Below are positions 1-9,149 of a stretch of DNA of 32,109 bases, one piece after another. Under the pieces are notes generated by a model that was not told where the DNA came from, did no database searches, and saw nothing but the letters and a program-made list of their open reading frames with translations. The position numbers and the translations under genes were made by a program. Within the stretch, counting starts at the first letter, position 1; the number at the start of each line of letters is the position of its first letter. Origin of the DNA: Sergeia podlipaevii. Its lineage: Eukaryota > Euglenozoa > Kinetoplastea > Trypanosomatida > Trypanosomatidae. Where the stretch lies: positions 1-32,109 of the forward strand of contig JASANZ010002007.1 of assembly GCA_030849805.1 (NCBI GenBank), written 5' to 3'.

Positions 1-297
1 AGATAAATAATATTACTAATAACAAAAACTAAAATAAAAAGAGCAGGGATAACACTACTGCTTTTTTTTTTCTTTTTGAGTTTCTCTACAACAGTTTAAA
101 AAAAAAAAAAGAGAAAGGAAACTATTTTCGTTGAGAGGGATGTAATTTTTTTTTCTTTTTTTTTATAAGAGAGTGTCAGATATCCACAGTCTCTATCTCT
201 CTTCTAACACACTAATGTGATGTGTTCCTTCTCCTACTCACCAAAAGTGAACGCAAAAAACAAAGAAAAATAAATATCTAATGTTGCGTTCTTTGTT

Positions 298-346
298 CTA
301 AGTGCATGAAAAAGAAAAGAAAAAAAGAAAAAAAAAGAAAAAGAAA
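298..346 (-). promoter_or_regulatory. Putative spliced-leader acceptor for the next gene to the left
   Basis: Read on the minus strand, an almost pure pyrimidine tract of about 40 nt (complement of 308-346) is followed by AG dinucleotides at about 301-300 and 299-298. This is the usual arrangement of a kinetoplastid trans-splice acceptor. No minus-strand start belonging to a credible gene lies in 1-297, so the gene it serves would begin outside the window. A second, weaker candidate is the AG at 685-684 after the tract at 686-710. Inferred from composition only. Confidence 0.4.
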
Positions 347-1049
347 CGATATGTGAGCCGAAACGCAATAGTGCAAGAAGCGCATATAATACGCAGGAAG
401 CTCAGCAGTACCCTGACTCCCTTCACAGTTTTGCATTAACGGCAAGCCCGGATGTGTGGGGAGGGAGAGGCCTACATGTTACCTATTCACATAATTTAAT
501 TCTTTCTTGTTTTTTCCGGTTGTTGCTGTTTGACAAGCACCAGTGCGTAAAGGAAAAGAAAAATGGTAATCATAGTGCTTCTGCATCTTTAGGCATCAAA
601 AATCTATATAAATTCCTCGACAAAAAAAACATGTATCATATGTATGTCACCTCCCTTTCACTTCTTTCCTTCGTTTCTACACACTTCAAAAAAAGAAAAA
701 AGAAAAGAGTGCAATGACTGAGAAGATACTTTCTCTCGATTTTTCTTCCTTCCTTCCTATATCCCATTGTATATCACAGCGCACAAACATATATACACCT
801 CACAGAGTCAGAGGATATCTATCTATGGGACGAATCATTTAGCAGGGTAGATTCAAGCACGAAAAAGAAGAGCAAGTAAGTAGTAGGGTTTGATAGCGCT
901 TCTGCAACACAAAGTTGTAAGTAGCAAAAAAAGACAAAGATATAAAATAAATCAAAAGGGTGGAGTTGATGTGTCTATGCTATGTAATAAAGGAGAAATA
1001 AAAGGAAAAATAGTAGTTTAAAAAAAGTAAAGAAGAAGAAGAGCGTGCG

Positions 1050-1074
1050 TGCATTTTTTTTTTTGAAAAATGCA
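1050..1074. repeat. Perfect 9-bp inverted repeat (hairpin) in 3' UTR
   Basis: TGCATTTTT at 1050-1058 is exactly complementary to AAAAATGCA at 1066-1074, leaving a 7-nt loop. It lies about 290 nt 3' of the thymidine kinase stop. It could form an RNA hairpin, but AT-rich low-complexity DNA makes such structures likely by chance. Confidence 0.5.
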
Positions 1075-1360
1075 TAGAGTTGGATATTAAAGGGTGCTGC
1101 ACATCATCAATGTATATTTCCTTTCCTCTCCTTTCCTTTCATTTTCGTTTATGCCGCCCAGTCCCAAACTTTATAGGTCAACCTTATCATATCTATCCAC
1201 CACTCTTCTTCTTCTTCTCACTTCTTCCAGCCTTTTTTTAAATATAGCTACTGCTTTCATCATTTCTCACTTAAAGTTCATTTTTTTTTTGTTTGTTTTA
1301 TTATTTTTTTTTGTTATAATTCTTTTTTTAACGCACAGGTGTGCATTTTTTCTTTTTTGT

Positions 1361-2110
1361 CTATGCGCATATTTGTGAGTGGATTCTACGAGGATGCCTG
1401 TGAGGCAGCGGGGGGGGGGACTTGGGGGATCCTGATGTGTTCGCCGCCACATCCTCCTCGCAGCGCTCAGAAGGTGAGCGCGCGCGCTTGTTAAATCCAA
1501 GGCAGTCCTCCTCGTGTCTCTTGATGGCCTGCTGTGCGCTGATCATATCAGAGATGGATGGCACCTTGCGCGTGAAGCACTCGCGGCACGTTGCAATGTA
1601 CATATCCGCGCCACCAATGAGCTCCTGATCCTCGCACTCCACGGTACGGCGAGTGAAGGGGGCCTGCCTGCAGTGGCACAGCATGCACACCGCCGTCAGC
1701 TTCTCAATGCTTTCACAATGCGGCACCAAGCGGCAAATCTGGCCAAAAGGCTCACGGCGGTAGTCACCATCTAGGGCGGAAACGATCACCGTCTTGCCAC
1801 TGTCCGCTGCAGTGTTGCAGAACTCTACAATATCGGGGAAGAACTGACCCTCATCGACAGCCACCACATCGAAGGCGGCCCACTGGCTGCCAACCTCTTT
1901 CAGGGCGGAGACCGCGGCCTGCGCGCGCAGTGTCATCTGATCGTGAGAGGCAACGTTGTCCATGTCGTAGCGAACATCTTTGGCGTACTTGATGACAAAG
2001 CAGCGACGGCGTGCGTGGATCTCGCGCTTGACACGGCGCATCAGCTCTGTCGTCTTACCGGCAAACATGGGGCCAATGATAAGTTCAATACGACCCGTGT
2101 TGCTGAGCAT
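1361..2110 (-). CDS. TK: Thymidine kinase (type II, TK1-like)
   Basis: It phosphorylates thymidine to dTMP with ATP in pyrimidine salvage, most likely in the cytosol. The 249-residue product has a P-loop, GPMFAGKT, at residues 13-20 and a Walker-B-like DEGQF at 86-90 containing the catalytic Glu. The substrate-side loop is at about 113-123. The structural zinc site is two CxxC pairs, C142/C145 and C175/C178. Length and motif order match the single-domain human TK1-type enzymes. After the last Cys pair there is a basic, Ser/Pro-rich tail of about 70 residues with no recognised motif. The start was set at the ATG at 2110. The frame runs upstream to a TTG at 2203, but those residues are low-complexity and precede the conserved beta-strand and P-loop by an unnecessary 31 residues. 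It is the last gene of the co-directional block seen here. Confidence 0.95.
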   Translation of the reverse strand: MLSNTGRIELIIGPMFAGKTTELMRRVKREIHARRRCFVIKYAKDVRYDMDNVASHDQMTLRAQAAVSALKEVGSQWAAFDVVAVDEGQFFPDIVEFCNTAADSGKTVIVSALDGDYRREPFGQICRLVPHCESIEKLTAVCMLCHCRQAPFTRRTVECEDQELIGGADMYIATCRECFTRKVPSISDMISAQQAIKRHEEDCLGFNKRARSPSERCEEDVAANTSGSPKSPPPLPHRHPRRIHSQICA

Positions 2111-2275
2111 TTTTGCCCTTTTTCGAGAGTGGGGGGAGGGGGGTGTATTGTGTTGGGAGTGTATATATGCTGACCTTGTGAGAAGAAGCAAAAAATAAAA
2201 CAAAATGCGATATATCTAAAGAGCGTGTGTAGGGAGAAGGTTTGAGGGTATCTATGTAGAGAAAGCGAGAAGCAA

Positions 2276-2345
2276 CTTTGTGAAAGGAGGGGGGGGGGAC
2301 AGAAAAATAAGGAAAGAGAGAGATAGAGAGAGAGAGAGAGAATGA
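2276..2345 (-). promoter_or_regulatory. Putative spliced-leader acceptor of thymidine kinase
   Basis: The minus strand has a pyrimidine-rich tract of about 65 nt (complement of 2281-2345), then AG at 2277-2276. This would give a 5' UTR of about 165 nt. Alternative AGs lie closer to the start, at 2176-2175 and 2171-2170 after a shorter pyrimidine run. Confidence 0.4.
2313..2340. repeat. AG-rich microsatellite
   Basis: An almost uninterrupted GA dinucleotide run that forms part of the polypyrimidine tract upstream of thymidine kinase when read on the minus strand. Confidence 0.7.
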
Positions 2346-2750
2346 GTAAATTTGAAAGAGAAAGTCTGGAGGTGTGAGATCTGGATAGGGTGTCCACTTT
2401 GCGAGACGGCTCCCACTCTACCACAGAATTGACGCACTTTCAGTGTGCCTACACACAGTGAGAGCACGCTTTTGGTCATACACAGGTAGCAGGCAGCAGA
2501 ACTTTGACCCCATTTCATTGTCATGCGCGGAGTCCTTTGTGCAAAGAAAAACATCCCTTTCTCCGCATGCTGTTTTCTTCTTTTAATAAAAAAAAATAAT
2601 TTTTTTTCTCTCGTATGAATGAAGTTGCAGTACAAAAAAAAAAAGATAATAATTATATATATATGTTGAAAGAAAAAAAAAAACACACACACATACACAT
2701 ACAATACAAGATAGAAACAGCTGCAAATATATAAATATGTATAGTGATAG

Positions 2751-2773
2751 TAATAATAATAATAATAATAATA
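2751..2773. repeat. (TAA)n microsatellite
   Basis: About 7.7 uninterrupted copies of TAA. Similar runs recur in spacers at 11691-11710, 12067-12080, 17407-17426 and 23047-23087. Confidence 0.85.
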
Positions 2774-3031
2774 AGGACAATAATGTAAACAAGACACACA
2801 CAAAAGTTGAAGTTTCTCCTTCTCTACTATTTTTTTTTATATCCTGTTTACTCAGCGGCATCACCCCGACTATTGTTTCATGCAATATGCACAGACTTCA
2901 CAGAGGAACATATATACACAAGAGCAACAAAAAAAATCATTGTTGCTTTTTCTTTCCCCCATTTGTGACCCCAGTAAAGAAGATAAGAGAGAGGAGGGAG
3001 GGGGAAAGAGATATATGTCTGTTGTACATAT

Positions 3032-3050
3032 ACACACACACACACACACA
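3032..3050. repeat. (CA)n microsatellite
   Basis: About 9.5 copies of the CA dinucleotide, flanked by further CA-rich sequence. Confidence 0.85.
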
Positions 3051-3150
3051 TGCACACGATATCACACAACATGGGAATGTTGCCAAACAAAAACGGAACA
3101 ACAACAGCAAAAAGGGGGAAGTAAAAGAAGAAAAAAATCTAAAAAATGTA

Positions 3151-3168
3151 TTTTTTTTTTTAAAAAAA
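3151..3168. repeat. T11A7 self-complementary tract
   Basis: Eleven T followed by seven A, about 135 nt 3' of the stop of the coiled-coil gene. It is one of several T(n)A(n) tracts in the spacers and is followed by a 16-nt sequence repeated at 7417-7432. Confidence 0.7.
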
Positions 3169-3301
3169 GTGCGTGAATATACAAGTAGGGTGATCTCTTT
3201 TGTTATTGTTGCTTATGACCCCTCTTTTATGGGTGTAATGCAAGCAACGTGCAGCGCATCATAAAATACCGCGCACACTGCCATATATATATAAATATTA
3301 T

Positions 3302-6300
3302 TCAACGTTTTGAGAAGTTCATGCGGTGTGATCCACTAGCGGGGGCTGCCGCTGCTGCATCTACCGCCACCGTTACTCTCTGGTAACCGCTTGGCGTACG
3401 CACGTAGCTCGTGCTTGCTCCGCTACGTCCGGTGATCCCCACCGTCGCGGAGTGACTCCGCTGGAAGGCGGCGCCATGTGCAGGTGTGGCCGAAGAGACA
3501 GCCGCAGCACCAGCATTAGCTACTCCTAGCGCTGCGTTGCGGCTGTGTGTACGTGCAATGCCAGGAGACATGTATCGCTTCTCACGTGTAAGCACCACTA
3601 CATCCATGTTGGCGCCACTAGGGATCGGAGTATTGCCAGGAAGAACCGTGGCTGCAGCATGCGCGGAGGGGTTTGTATAATAGCCACGTGAAGACTGACG
3701 TGAAAAGTCGCCCAGTCTCGGCGGTGCCTCAACAACTGGCTTGCTAGTAGGGGGTGCGGTCATCGCTGCGGAGGAGGAAACCGTGGCGGAGTGTGCACCT
3801 GCCTTGTTACCGCTGCCGCCACCGCTCACTCTCTCAGGCTTGTGAGGGGGTGAGTTGCCAGAGGCGGTGTGTGCGTTTGCAGCCGCTAGTGCAGTGGCTG
3901 ACACTGTGCGAGAGAAGACTTTCACACTGTTGGTACGCTTCAGCATGCGGCGCGTGGTACTGCTGGAGGTTGGCGTGGCAGCTCCGTTTGAGCTTGCAGC
4001 AGGCGTATCAGTGGTGGCGGTAGCGGCTGGTGCTGCGTCCTCTGCTGTTGCTGCTGCTGCTCTTGCCGCAGCAGCAGAAACGGTTGACACTCGAGTTGTG
4101 CGAGATACAGCTGTAGCTGTGGTAGTAGAGTGGCCATCCTCCTTCACCGCTGTGGTGCGGCTACCCGCAGAAGATTTCACAGCAGTAGCAGTAGTAGCAG
4201 TAGCGGTCTTGCGGTGTGTTGCACTGGTTGTTGTTGTTGTCGTCGTCGTTGCCGCCGCTGTGGAGGATGTCGCTGCCGCTTCCCTCTTGAGCGGTCTGTT
4301 CATTTTGGTAGGCGGCGAAGCGCCATCCGCTTCCATGACTGTGGCCTCGTGCTTACTGACAAAAGGCCTCGTAGAAGAAGAAGAAGCAGAGGCAGGAGCA
4401 ACGGCACCAGCTGTAGCGGTTTCATTACTCTTGCAGGTCACGTTGTTAGAGCTCCGATCGCCACCAGAGCTGCGGAGTTGGGAGAGCTCATCCTTCAGAG
4501 TTTGCTCGTTGCACTCCATGCGTATCACTTGCTTAACAAGCAGGTCAAAGTCATACTTCTTGGCACGCAGCTCCTGCTGTGTCTTGTCCAGTTCGCTCTG
4601 CATAGAGGATTGAATCTTGCCAAAGTCACCCATATCCACTTCAAGTTCATGCAGCTGTGTGGTAAGAGAGGTCTTGGCCTCCGTGGCTTGTCGCAGCGCC
4701 ACGCGCAACGATTCGCACTCCGCTTCCAGTGCCTCCTCCTTCCCCCCCTTCTTGTTCTCGCTTTTAGCTGGTGAGGCCTTCGCCTCGCGCTCATGCCGCA
4801 GCAGTTGGGCTTCAAGCTGCTCCACCTTCTCCCGTAGCTCGGCCACAAGAAACTCTTGCTCTGCGCATGCGTTGGTGGCGCGTCGCTCTGCACTTCTAGC
4901 CTTGACGAGCTCGGACCTCTTGCCCTCCACCTCGCGCCGCAGCACACATTCCGCCTCGCCATATTGCGTCCCTGCCGAAGCCGCTTCTTCCCTGGCAGCC
5001 CGCAAGGTATCCTGTAGTTCCTCCATCTTCACCTGAAGGGACTTCTCCACCTGCTTGGCCTTGTCTGCAGTTGATTGAGCGGTGGCAGTGGCTTCAGCGT
5101 GAGCCTTGCTCAAGTCAGCAAGCTCCTTCTGTAGTGCGGTGAGTTGTGTCTGGCGCGTTGTAGCGAGATCGCGCAGCTCCTTCTCAGACTCTTTCACAAG
5201 ACGAAGCGACTTCTCAAGGGAGGAAATGCGGGCCGCAACCGCTTCGGCGAGTTGTGTCAAGTTGCTGTGACCGGCTGCTTCTGCTGCACGCTTTTCTGTT
5301 GGACTCAGCACGGTCTGCAGGCGGATCTGCACTGCCGCTAATGTAGACTGCATTGCCTTACTCGTGCCCTCGCTGACTTCCGCGGCCACTGCCAGCTTGC
5401 CCTCAAGCTCGTCACTGCGCTGTTGTTCAGCTACAAGAGCCTCCGTGACCGAAGCATGCTTGGCTACCAGCGCTGTGGCATCCTCCTTGACCTGACTGAG
5501 CTCCTTTTCAAGAGCTTCGATGTGACGTGTGCCAGCTTTCCTAGCGCAGTCTGCGTCCTTCTCCAGCGCAGCTGCCTTCGTCTCCGCAGACTTGAGAGCT
5601 GACTGGCACGCAGCAAGCTGAGTCCTGCACTCAGCCAGCTCCGCCTGTTGTTCTTCAAGCTGACTGCACAAAGATCGAATGGTACTCTCCGTTTCTCCGA
5701 GCGCCTCACTGACCTCTCTGTCAAAGCGCTCTTGCTCCACATCGCGACGCTCAAGGGAAGCCTCCAGGACCCCGATACGTTTTTGCACACTGACTAAATG
5801 CTCCCGCTTTGACTCGAGAGACCGCCGCGTCTCCTGCAGCTGACGTGCGAGCGTGCTAGCAGCTGCAATTTCGGCTTGCAGGGCTTCTTCCTTGAGCTTT
5901 TCCATATCGGCAAATGGACAGGACTCCATCAGAGCGTCCACATCCGCCTCAGAGAGCTTGGCGTCGTGTCGCACATCGGCCTCCACCGTCACTCCCGCGT
6001 CGGCAGATGCCGAGCGCATCTCCACGTTGGACACATATCCGTACGGTACGTGCAGCAATGCACTGACGGTACGCACAAAGACATCCTTGAAGACTTCCGG
6101 GGTCATACGTAAAAGGTGGGCAGGGCCTGGGCCGGGGAACACGCACAAGTGTCGCGTGCTGACGAGCTTCTCAACATCGCAGGAAGACAAGGAGCCCTTC
6201 GGAGTAGCCATCAGGGGCGGCGCGCGGCTGTTACTTGGCCGAACTGGAGTCACGTTCAGCTTGGCTGCATTAGTGGCGGCAGCGTCTCCAGTAGTCAACA

Positions 6301-7252
6301 ATGACGTCGCTGCAGCTGCTGCCTCCTCCGTTGCCACGGCTCGCTTCTCCGCTGCTGCAAGGAGTCGGTCACGGACGAGAAGCTGCCTTTGTGCTGTCTC
6401 AAGTTCCGCCTTCTGTCTATCAATCGTGACTGCAAGCGTCTTCACCTCCATCTCTGCTCGCTTCAAGTTGCTGGTCACGGCACGCGTGTCCCTCTCCGCG
6501 TGTGTCAACTTACGCTCGAGGGATTTGACGCTGAGGCGCAGTGCGGCCAGCTCCTTCGCAGTGCCCGGCACGTAGCAGTCCTCTGACACATCTGCCATTT
6601 CTAAAGAAGAAGAAGAGCTGGACTTATGTGCAGCAGCGGCAACAGATTTCTTTACGTTCACGAGCTCCTTCTCAAGCGCGCGTATGGCCAACATTTGCTT
6701 TGCATCCGTTGCCAGCAGCCCTTTGAACCTCAAGTGCTGCTTCTGAGCTGCGTCACGTACGGCGTCCAATGAAACCGGCACCCCCTTCTCACCTTCCACG
6801 CCTTTGAGACTTGACAGCATTCCCTTCTTGCCACGCTGCTGCTGTGGTGTGCCGACACGGTTGAGATCCTTGGAGGGTCGCAGTCGTTGCTGCTGCTGGG
6901 AGAGATCACTATCTTCTTCTGTGCATAACAAGGGCATCAGTTCAACAAGAAAGCGCTCATGCTGAGCAACTTTGTTCTCTAACGCGTGACACTGTTCCTC
7001 GTGCAGCTTGCGCTCTTCCAGCAGTGAACACATGCCTTTTAGTTCCTTTGCCTGATGGTCAAATCTTGTGCGGAGCTCTGCATATTCATTTTCTAAACCC
7101 CCACTGTACTCCTCCAATTGCGATATGTACGTCTCGCGAGGGCTATCGCCACTACCACCTGTAGACGACTGGGGTCCTGGAGCGCGAGGGAGTTGACAGC
7201 TATTGTGGCTGCTATGCGCCGATGGGTCGCGCCGGCGTGCACGTCGCTCCAT
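3302..7252 (-). CDS. Coiled-coil protein with FAZ1-like domain
   Basis: The product is 1316 residues; no enzyme motif is visible. A basic N-terminus is followed by coiled-coil segments at about 42-100 and 230-305. A compact domain at about 367-456 has the pattern F-x-G ... VFVRTVSALLHVP ... V-x-A-DV-x-H ... PF, which aligns by eye with residues 626-712 of the WD40 protein encoded at 12430-17190. It resembles the conserved domain of the trypanosomatid flagellum attachment zone protein FAZ1. A long Glu/Lys/Ala/Gln-rich coiled coil runs from about 455 to 930. The tail to 1316 is Ser/Thr/Ala-rich low complexity, including a run of eight Thr at 1002-1009, and is probably disordered. The start is the ATG at 7252. 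The role is probably structural, in the flagellum attachment zone or subpellicular cytoskeleton; that is inferred from the domain and neighbours. Large antisense frames over the Ala/Thr-rich tail are composition shadows. Confidence 0.88.
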   Translation of the reverse strand: MERRARRRDPSAHSSHNSCQLPRAPGPQSSTGGSGDSPRETYISQLEEYSGGLENEYAELRTRFDHQAKELKGMCSLLEERKLHEEQCHALENKVAQHERFLVELMPLLCTEEDSDLSQQQQRLRPSKDLNRVGTPQQQRGKKGMLSSLKGVEGEKGVPVSLDAVRDAAQKQHLRFKGLLATDAKQMLAIRALEKELVNVKKSVAAAAHKSSSSSSLEMADVSEDCYVPGTAKELAALRLSVKSLERKLTHAERDTRAVTSNLKRAEMEVKTLAVTIDRQKAELETAQRQLLVRDRLLAAAEKRAVATEEAAAAATSLLTTGDAAATNAAKLNVTPVRPSNSRAPPLMATPKGSLSSCDVEKLVSTRHLCVFPGPGPAHLLRMTPEVFKDVFVRTVSALLHVPYGYVSNVEMRSASADAGVTVEADVRHDAKLSEADVDALMESCPFADMEKLKEEALQAEIAAASTLARQLQETRRSLESKREHLVSVQKRIGVLEASLERRDVEQERFDREVSEALGETESTIRSLCSQLEEQQAELAECRTQLAACQSALKSAETKAAALEKDADCARKAGTRHIEALEKELSQVKEDATALVAKHASVTEALVAEQQRSDELEGKLAVAAEVSEGTSKAMQSTLAAVQIRLQTVLSPTEKRAAEAAGHSNLTQLAEAVAARISSLEKSLRLVKESEKELRDLATTRQTQLTALQKELADLSKAHAEATATAQSTADKAKQVEKSLQVKMEELQDTLRAAREEAASAGTQYGEAECVLRREVEGKRSELVKARSAERRATNACAEQEFLVAELREKVEQLEAQLLRHEREAKASPAKSENKKGGKEEALEAECESLRVALRQATEAKTSLTTQLHELEVDMGDFGKIQSSMQSELDKTQQELRAKKYDFDLLVKQVIRMECNEQTLKDELSQLRSSGGDRSSNNVTCKSNETATAGAVAPASASSSSTRPFVSKHEATVMEADGASPPTKMNRPLKREAAATSSTAAATTTTTTTTSATHRKTATATTATAVKSSAGSRTTAVKEDGHSTTTATAVSRTTRVSTVSAAAARAAAATAEDAAPAATATTDTPAASSNGAATPTSSSTTRRMLKRTNSVKVFSRTVSATALAAANAHTASGNSPPHKPERVSGGGSGNKAGAHSATVSSSAAMTAPPTSKPVVEAPPRLGDFSRQSSRGYYTNPSAHAAATVLPGNTPIPSGANMDVVVLTREKRYMSPGIARTHSRNAALGVANAGAAAVSSATPAHGAAFQRSHSATVGITGRSGASTSYVRTPSGYQRVTVAVDAAAAAPASGSHRMNFSKR

Positions 7253-7491
7253 CGTTTTTTTAATATATAACTACTTTTCCCTTTTTACGGATTTTCTCGT
7301 TGTTGTTGCTATTGTTTCCTTAACTAAAAACCAGCACAACGTAGAAACCACAAACAAAGCCAGTTGTTGTCTAAAATAAACACAAAAAAATATGTAAATA
7401 TATAAAGCAATAATCTAAAGTGCGTGAATATATATATAAGAAAAATAAAAAAGAGTAATCTAACTATAAAAAAGAAAAATTCACAAGTAAA

Positions 7492-7511
7492 GTTTTTTTT
7501 TAAAAAAAAAC
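7492..7511. repeat. Perfect 20-bp palindrome G-T9-A9-C
   Basis: The two halves are exact reverse complements, so either strand can fold back or the duplex can extrude. It lies about 240 nt upstream of the coiled-coil start codon, inside the predicted 5' UTR. Confidence 0.85.
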
Positions 7512-7747
7512 ACGCTACACGAGATACAAGATATGAAGCGGAAAAGCGTTCTTCTACGCACTACTTGTCGGATATGCGCAGAGAAAAAGTAAGAAGTTAC
7601 GAGTGTATATGACTCGGCGTCTTTTTTTCAGTGTAAGGTGCGACCGCTGTAGTGTGAAAGTAGAGTTGCTGTATGCACAAGGCGCGGTGTGTGGCACGAC
7701 ACTTTCTGCTAATGGGCGTTGTGCTTACGCTGAACTGAACGCCAGAC

Positions 7748-7790
7748 CTTTTCATGTAGAAAAAAAGAAAAGAATAAGAAGAAGAAGATA
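7748..7790 (-). promoter_or_regulatory. Putative spliced-leader acceptor of the coiled-coil gene
   Basis: The minus strand has a pyrimidine tract of about 30 nt (complement of 7759-7790), then a short spacer and AG at 7749-7748. The predicted 5' UTR is about 495 nt. DNA below the AG is more complex than the DNA above it, which fits a boundary between spacer and transcript leader. Confidence 0.4.
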
Positions 7791-8373
7791 GGGATCACAA
7801 AAGAATTTTTTTTTTTTTTGAAGAGAAGAAAAGATGGTGAATATTTGTTGTTGTTTTTTTTAAACAAAAGAAAATAAACACGAGATATTGAAACAAAAGG
7901 TACATTTCTTCGTGGTAATGTTGACCCTCTTTTTTCCTTTCTTGCGGTAGTAGTAGTAATGGGCAGGAATAGCGCACGTAAAGCGTACTCATCTCATTCC
8001 CTCCGTGTGTGTGCGCTTTATTTTTTTTTTCTCCCTTTTCATGTTTCACACCTTTCGGACTTTTTTTCTCCCTCTTCTATCCTGACCCGTTTCTTTTGAA
8101 GGGCCACTTATATTGATAACCATGAGAGAGAAAGAAATAAGAATGAGCAGAGGAGAGAATAATAGAAAGAAAAAAGTGCTCTATTTCACAAGGGGGAGCA
8201 AAAAAAACAAAAAACAAAAAAACACCGATGTACACTGGCACCGCCACAGTTTTTTTCCCTCCTTTCTTGCCAATATCTTCTCTCCTCGTTATCGGCTTTT
8301 ATACTGGCGTCGAAACAGAAGAAGCCCATCTGTCATTATTGAAACAACAACATAAAGTTGAAGACTGAAGCGG

Positions 8374-8393
8374 ACACACACACACACACACAC
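8374..8393. repeat. (AC)n microsatellite
   Basis: Ten copies of AC in the long spacer 3' of the short WD40 gene. Confidence 0.85.
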
Positions 8394-8714
8394 ATAAACA
8401 CGTAGGCAATCAAATTTATATCGAACTCAACTATTCTTTAATGTGTTCTTCTCCTTGATGTGTGATGAAAAGTGTATTTTCTTCTTTTTTTTTCTCTCTC
8501 TTTACGCTTTCTGTTTCTTCCACGAAGTACTATATATGGAAACATGCCCGAACATGTGCCGACGGTGCACCTGCTCACTTTGAAAAGGTACTTCCCCACA
8601 CATGAAAATGAAAAAAAAATAATAATTCGCGTTGAATCATTGAAAATTTTATAAAAAATGGGACAAGTGGTCTATATACGGGAGAAAAAGCAACAACAGC
8701 AAAGCAGATAAAAT

Positions 8715-8727
8715 TATATATATATAT

Positions 8728-8763
<36 letters not shown>
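8715..8763. repeat. (TA)n-(GATA)n compound microsatellite
   Basis: A TA run (8715-8730) passes directly into about eight perfect GATA copies (8731-8763). This is the longest tetranucleotide array in the window. It lies in the predicted 3' UTR of the short WD40 gene. Confidence 0.9.
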
Positions 8764-9149
8764 GAAATAAAAACGGGATACACGTCCGACGGAAGCCAAT
8801 GTATATATATATGTATATAACAATGATATTTAAACAATGATAAAGATGATGATGAAGACACGATGAAACCAATCAAGTGGGCTTCAAAATACGAGGTTCA
8901 GTACAGCTGCAAATAGACGACGAGGAATTTTGTTTTTTAAGAAAAAGAAGCGTCTCTCCGCTCTCACGTATTTGTTCATTAATACCATTCCCTTTCTGTT
9001 TCTTTTCTCTTTCAAATCTTTTTTTTCCTCTTTGTTTGCTATTTGCACCTTTTTTTTTCTCCCTCCCCTGTCATCAGTAATGCATATATTGATGTATGAA
9101 TATTTGAAGCGCACAGGAATAACTGGCATTCGTCAAACTAGCCATCGTC

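Larger units (their letters stand above)
1..1360. other. Gene-free spacer 3' of thymidine kinase
   Basis: No convincing gene is present. The short open frames here are low-complexity. On the minus strand this should be the 3' UTR of the thymidine kinase mRNA followed by the splice region of the next gene. It holds purine runs on the plus strand (about 303-346 and 686-710), which are polypyrimidine on the transcribed strand, and a small perfect inverted repeat at 1050-1074. A more GC-rich segment lies at about 350-480, but no RNA gene could be recognised in it. Confidence 0.7.
2111..3301. other. Spacer between thymidine kinase and coiled-coil gene
   Basis: This is AT-rich low-complexity DNA: an AG-rich run (about 2313-2340), a TAA run (2751-2773), a CA run (3032-3050) and a T11A7 tract (3151-3168). 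The open frames (up to 183 codons) are translations of microsatellites and homopolymers and were not taken as genes. Expected content is the 5' UTR of thymidine kinase plus the 3' UTR of the coiled-coil gene. Confidence 0.7.
7253..9149. other. Spacer between coiled-coil and short WD40 genes
   Basis: About 1.9 kb without a credible gene. It contains a perfect palindrome (7492-7511), an AC run (8374-8393), a TA run followed by a GATA array (8715-8763), and many poly-A/T runs. A more complex, GC-richer patch at about 7600-7745 falls within the predicted 5' UTR of the coiled-coil gene. Its only open frame (62 codons, plus strand) has no recognisable features. Confidence 0.7.

Noticed and set aside
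2111..2203. 31-residue N-terminal extension of thymidine kinase
   Set aside because: It begins with TTG, is low-complexity and is not needed for the fold. The ATG at 2110 gives a normal start.
2252..2803. 183-codon minus-strand open frame upstream of thymidine kinase
   Set aside because: Its translation is dominated by Tyr, Phe and Ser-Leu runs from TAA, poly-A and AG repeats. It lies in a predicted splice/UTR region.
3855..4613. 252-codon plus-strand open frame, Ala/Val-rich
   Set aside because: It is antisense to the Ala/Thr/Ser-rich tail of the coiled-coil protein. Repetitive GC-rich codons keep the opposite frame open, and the product has no family features.
7600..7760. GC-richer patch considered as a small RNA or short gene
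   Set aside because: No cloverleaf, snoRNA boxes or convincing coding signal was found. It fits better as part of the 5' UTR of the coiled-coil gene.
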